The notes under the pieces are model-generated. The model saw nothing but the letters and a program-made list of their open reading frames with translations, was not told where the DNA came from and did not search any database. This document shows positions 61,601-64,000 of a DNA stretch of 64,000 nt, piece after piece. Every line of letters starts with the position of its first letter. Position 1 is the first letter of the stretch. This DNA comes from Icerya purchasi (Eukaryota; Arthropoda; Insecta; Hemiptera; Monophlebidae): positions 150,305,088-150,369,087 of the forward strand of contig CM077116.1 of assembly GCA_039619475.1 (NCBI GenBank), given 5' to 3'. The translations under genes and the position numbers were made by a program.

Positions 61601-62804
61601 TTCATTTTCATTTTCATTACGAAGAAAGGGAGAGTCTGAGAAAGTGAGAGTCAGAGAAAGAGGGAGTGAGAGATCAGTTACCCTGTCTTAGCTGTTAACA
61701 CACTGGACGCGATGACTGCCACAAGGGAAGGTCGATGACACTAAACCTAGCGCGAATAGAAACCAGTTATGCACATATTATTAAGCTCAAACGAATAATA
61801 AGAGCATGCGTGTTCATTGGCCTATTTAACTTCATCTTTTTTTTATATATTATACGATAACGGGACACATTCATAAACAAATAATAAATCAGTTTTAAAT
61901 GGAAAGATTATCTACCGCATCCGCTCTAAAATTATTATCGGTCCGGTTTGCGGGATGTCCTTCGCTCGGGCATCGGAGGATTGTGCACTTATTTTGCACC
62001 GACGACGATAATGTACGTATGAACACGGACAACAATCCTCCTTCAGTATCATAACGTGTGCATCGGTTACGTAATGGAGATGATGTACGAGAGTTTGCGC
62101 GTATCTAGCTTGATTTTGACATTTGTCTCTCTCCAGTCAAGGACCGTACCTGCGTTAAAAAGAAACCGCCTAGCTCGAAGAAGTTACCCAGACGATACAT
62201 AAAAACCATTGTACACGAGTCGAGGATAGTATCGTCAAAGATTTATTATCTTATTATTCTCAGTGTAGCACGTCTAGAGCTTCCGCCGCAACCACTGCGA
62301 CGTTTTGTTCCAGTCGGCGCTTCCAGATGTTTCGTTTCTTAAAGCATCTCTGCAACGAATTCCACAGAAAGTAAAATTCACCCAGGAAAAATGTAGGACC
62401 AACAATTTTTTCGGCTAGGCAGCGCTTTTTTTTTTTTTTTGTATCGTTTAAGTCGCCGTGTCAAGAATACCAATTAAATCGCCGAATAATTAGTTTTCGA
62501 TTATTATTGTATTTATTTCTTTTCGAGTAATTCATTTAATTGTTGATTTCCAAAGCTCCGGGATTTTTTAGTCAGTTTTGATTTTATCGTTATAACCCCC
62601 CCCCTCCCTTTTTTTCATATACATTTTTATGGGTTTCACGTGTTTCGGCAAATTTGATTGTATCGGAAAGAGATGTGGTTTAGTGATCAGTTGGTAATAG
62701 AGCTTTTAATTTTTTCTTATTTTCTTACTATTGGCCTTTGTTTAAACCATTATTTAGACTTATTAATTTTAAATTTGGACCAGAATAAACTATACATATG
62801 TATT
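61601..62804. other. no recognised gene
   Basis: A GA-rich purine tract at 61620-61675 (GAGAGTCTGAGAAAGTGAGAG-like, interrupted), then unassigned mixed sequence and a C run at 62597-62606. Confidence 0.45.
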
Positions 62805-62923
62805 AATTACAACGTAATTCTTAGGCCGGCCCCCATTAGAAAAAATGTCTCAATTTTATGTAACGAAAAAATGTCCCAAAAAATGTTCCAATTTTATGTA
62901 CCGAAAGTTATATGTTAAATGAA

Positions 62924-62998
62924 AACGTCATTCTTAATCATGCACCTATTAGATTTTGTAACAAAGAAATGTATCATGCCGGTAAGAATGACGTTGTA
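62924..62998. repeat. hairpin within repeat unit A
   Basis: AACGTCATTCTTAATCATG pairs with CATGCCGGTAAGAATGACGTT (split at the loop; about 16 paired bases with mismatches). Confidence 0.55.
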
Positions 62999-63117
62999 AA
63001 TTTCGAACATTGTATACAAAGTATAGAAGAGAAAGAGAAAATGAAAGCAAAAGGGATCAAGGAGCAGAGCCCCTTGTGAGGCTAAAATGACCGAGTTTTT
63101 ATACATACATATATATA

Positions 63118-63378
63118 AAAGTAAAATGAGTCATATACCCTTGATAGGGCGTCGGGGATTGTGAAGTCACAATGTACTAAGCCCAACGGCACTAATGACA
63201 GTAGGGAGCCAGTTCCTTTTTCTCGGTCACCTTTACTTTCCCAGATTTTTCTGATACCCAATTCAATTTCAGGCTGAGTAAACCGGGAAACGACTCGGAT
63301 CCGAAACGAGACAAGTTTCGAACCCTCCCTCGATTTAGTAGCGAAGCACCTTATCCACTAGGCTACCACGCTACCTAT
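63118..63378 (-). mobile_element. tRNA-derived SINE, family 2, copy b
   Basis: On the minus strand: GTGGTAGCCTAGTGGATAAGG is a good A box and GGGTTCGAAAC a good B box. The body follows with GTTTCGGATCCGAGTCG, AATCTGGGAAAGTAAAGG and CAATCCCCGACGCCC. TATATATAAAA flanks both ends, a likely target duplication. It sits in the centre of an inverted repeat. Confidence 0.75.
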
Positions 63379-63775
63379 TATATATATAAAACTCGGCCCT
63401 CCGTGCCTTGCAAGGGGTTCCGTCCCTTGACCCCGCCTGGGGATACCCCCGGATCCCCAGCTCTATCATTTCTGTACTTGAATCATTTCCAATTTACTAC
63501 GTTATTTTTACCCGTCTTTTATAAGAAACAATCTTAGAAATTCTATAACACGACATTCAACCTTTGTTATCTTATTTCAATTAACAGGTGATAATTATGG
63601 GACAAAAAATGTAATATGTCCTGGGTTAAGAATGACACAGTCATTAAATATAATATATTAATTACAACGTAATTATTAGGCTACCCCCCATCAGAAAAAA
63701 TGTCCTAAAAAAATTTTCCACTTTTATATAACGCAAAATGTCTCAATTTTATGTAACGCAAAATGTCCAAATTTT

Positions 63776-63826
63776 ATGTAACGAAAAATGTAACGAAAAA
63801 TGTAACGAAAAATGTAACGAAAAAAT
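63776..63826 (+). repeat. 12-bp minisatellite
   Basis: About four copies of ATGTAACGAAAA. It explains why unit B is longer than unit A. Confidence 0.8.
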
Positions 63827-64000
63827 GTCCTAATTTTATATAATGAAAGTTAAATATTAGGATAGGATTTTTGTGATTATGTTATTTTTTTTGTGTTGAT
63901 GCCAGTAAGAATTTGATCATTTTATACAAAGTATAGAAGAGAAAGAGACAGAAATGAAAGCAAGAGGAGTCAAGGGGCACAACCCTTGCGAGGCCAAAAT

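Larger units (their letters stand above)
62805..64000. repeat. nested direct and inverted repeat block
   Basis: Unit A (62805-63095) and unit B (63655-64000, cut by the window end) are direct copies: TTACAACGTAATT, TGTCTCAATTTTATGTAACG, ATACAAAGTATAGAAGAGAA, and GATCAAGG/GTCAAGGGGC near the end. A third piece at 63380-63450 is inverted relative to the end of unit A (ACTCGG...CCTTGCAAGGGG...CCCTTGACC). A SINE fills the centre. Confidence 0.65.

Noticed and set aside
1..64000. CRISPR arrays, operons, bacterial promoters or ribosome binding sites
   Set aside because: Introns, poly(A)-tailed retroposons and microsatellites show eukaryotic DNA; no regularly spaced short repeats were seen.

Overview
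The window is AT-rich animal DNA with no bacterial features: the only clear host gene is split by GT-AG introns, and the rest is mostly decayed transposable elements and simple repeats. The gene belongs to the takeout/juvenile-hormone-binding-protein (JHBP) family, which points to an insect. The LINE, Helitron and SINE mix fits a repeat-rich, possibly hemipteran, genome, but the order is inference.

The host gene is a takeout-like gene on the minus strand. I rebuilt it by hand from six coding exons between 35644 (ATG) and 21870 (stop). The spliced product is 265 residues: a signal peptide, the family cysteine pair, the IPALEPL-type motif and an uninterrupted C-terminus. All five junctions are in phase. 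Intron 1 is about 7.1 kb and holds a Helitron-like element, a short inverted-repeat element and a tRNA-derived SINE. Intron 4 holds a hAT-type MITE with an 8-bp target duplication.

Layout. 1-2680: no gene. 2681-4400: minus-strand LINE with a readable reverse transcriptase. 4605-5390: ~316-bp tandem array. 6412-7581: possible solo LTR. 8727-11658: long inverted repeat enclosing a LINE 3' end. 12690-18450: LINE fragments and a TIR-like repeat. 20196-20860: LINE tail. 21597-35644: takeout gene. 36541-36840: SINE. 38340-40503: LINE with a SINE inside it. 40800-55540: many 3' ends of one RNase H-bearing LINE family, another SINE, a MULE transposase relic and other LINE pieces. 55560-57190: decayed reverse transcriptase. 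58044-58640: CTGT repeat and a dispersed repeat. 61016-61600: CpG-richer tract with a minus-strand splice-donor-like site. 62805-64000: nested direct and inverted repeats with a SINE in the centre.

No functional pathway or gene cluster is visible beyond the single takeout-like gene. The mobile elements form layers: a SINE inside a LINE, a SINE inside a palindrome, and a LINE end inside a long inverted repeat. These layers give a relative insertion history. All assignments are by reading translations and aligning by eye; no database search was run.
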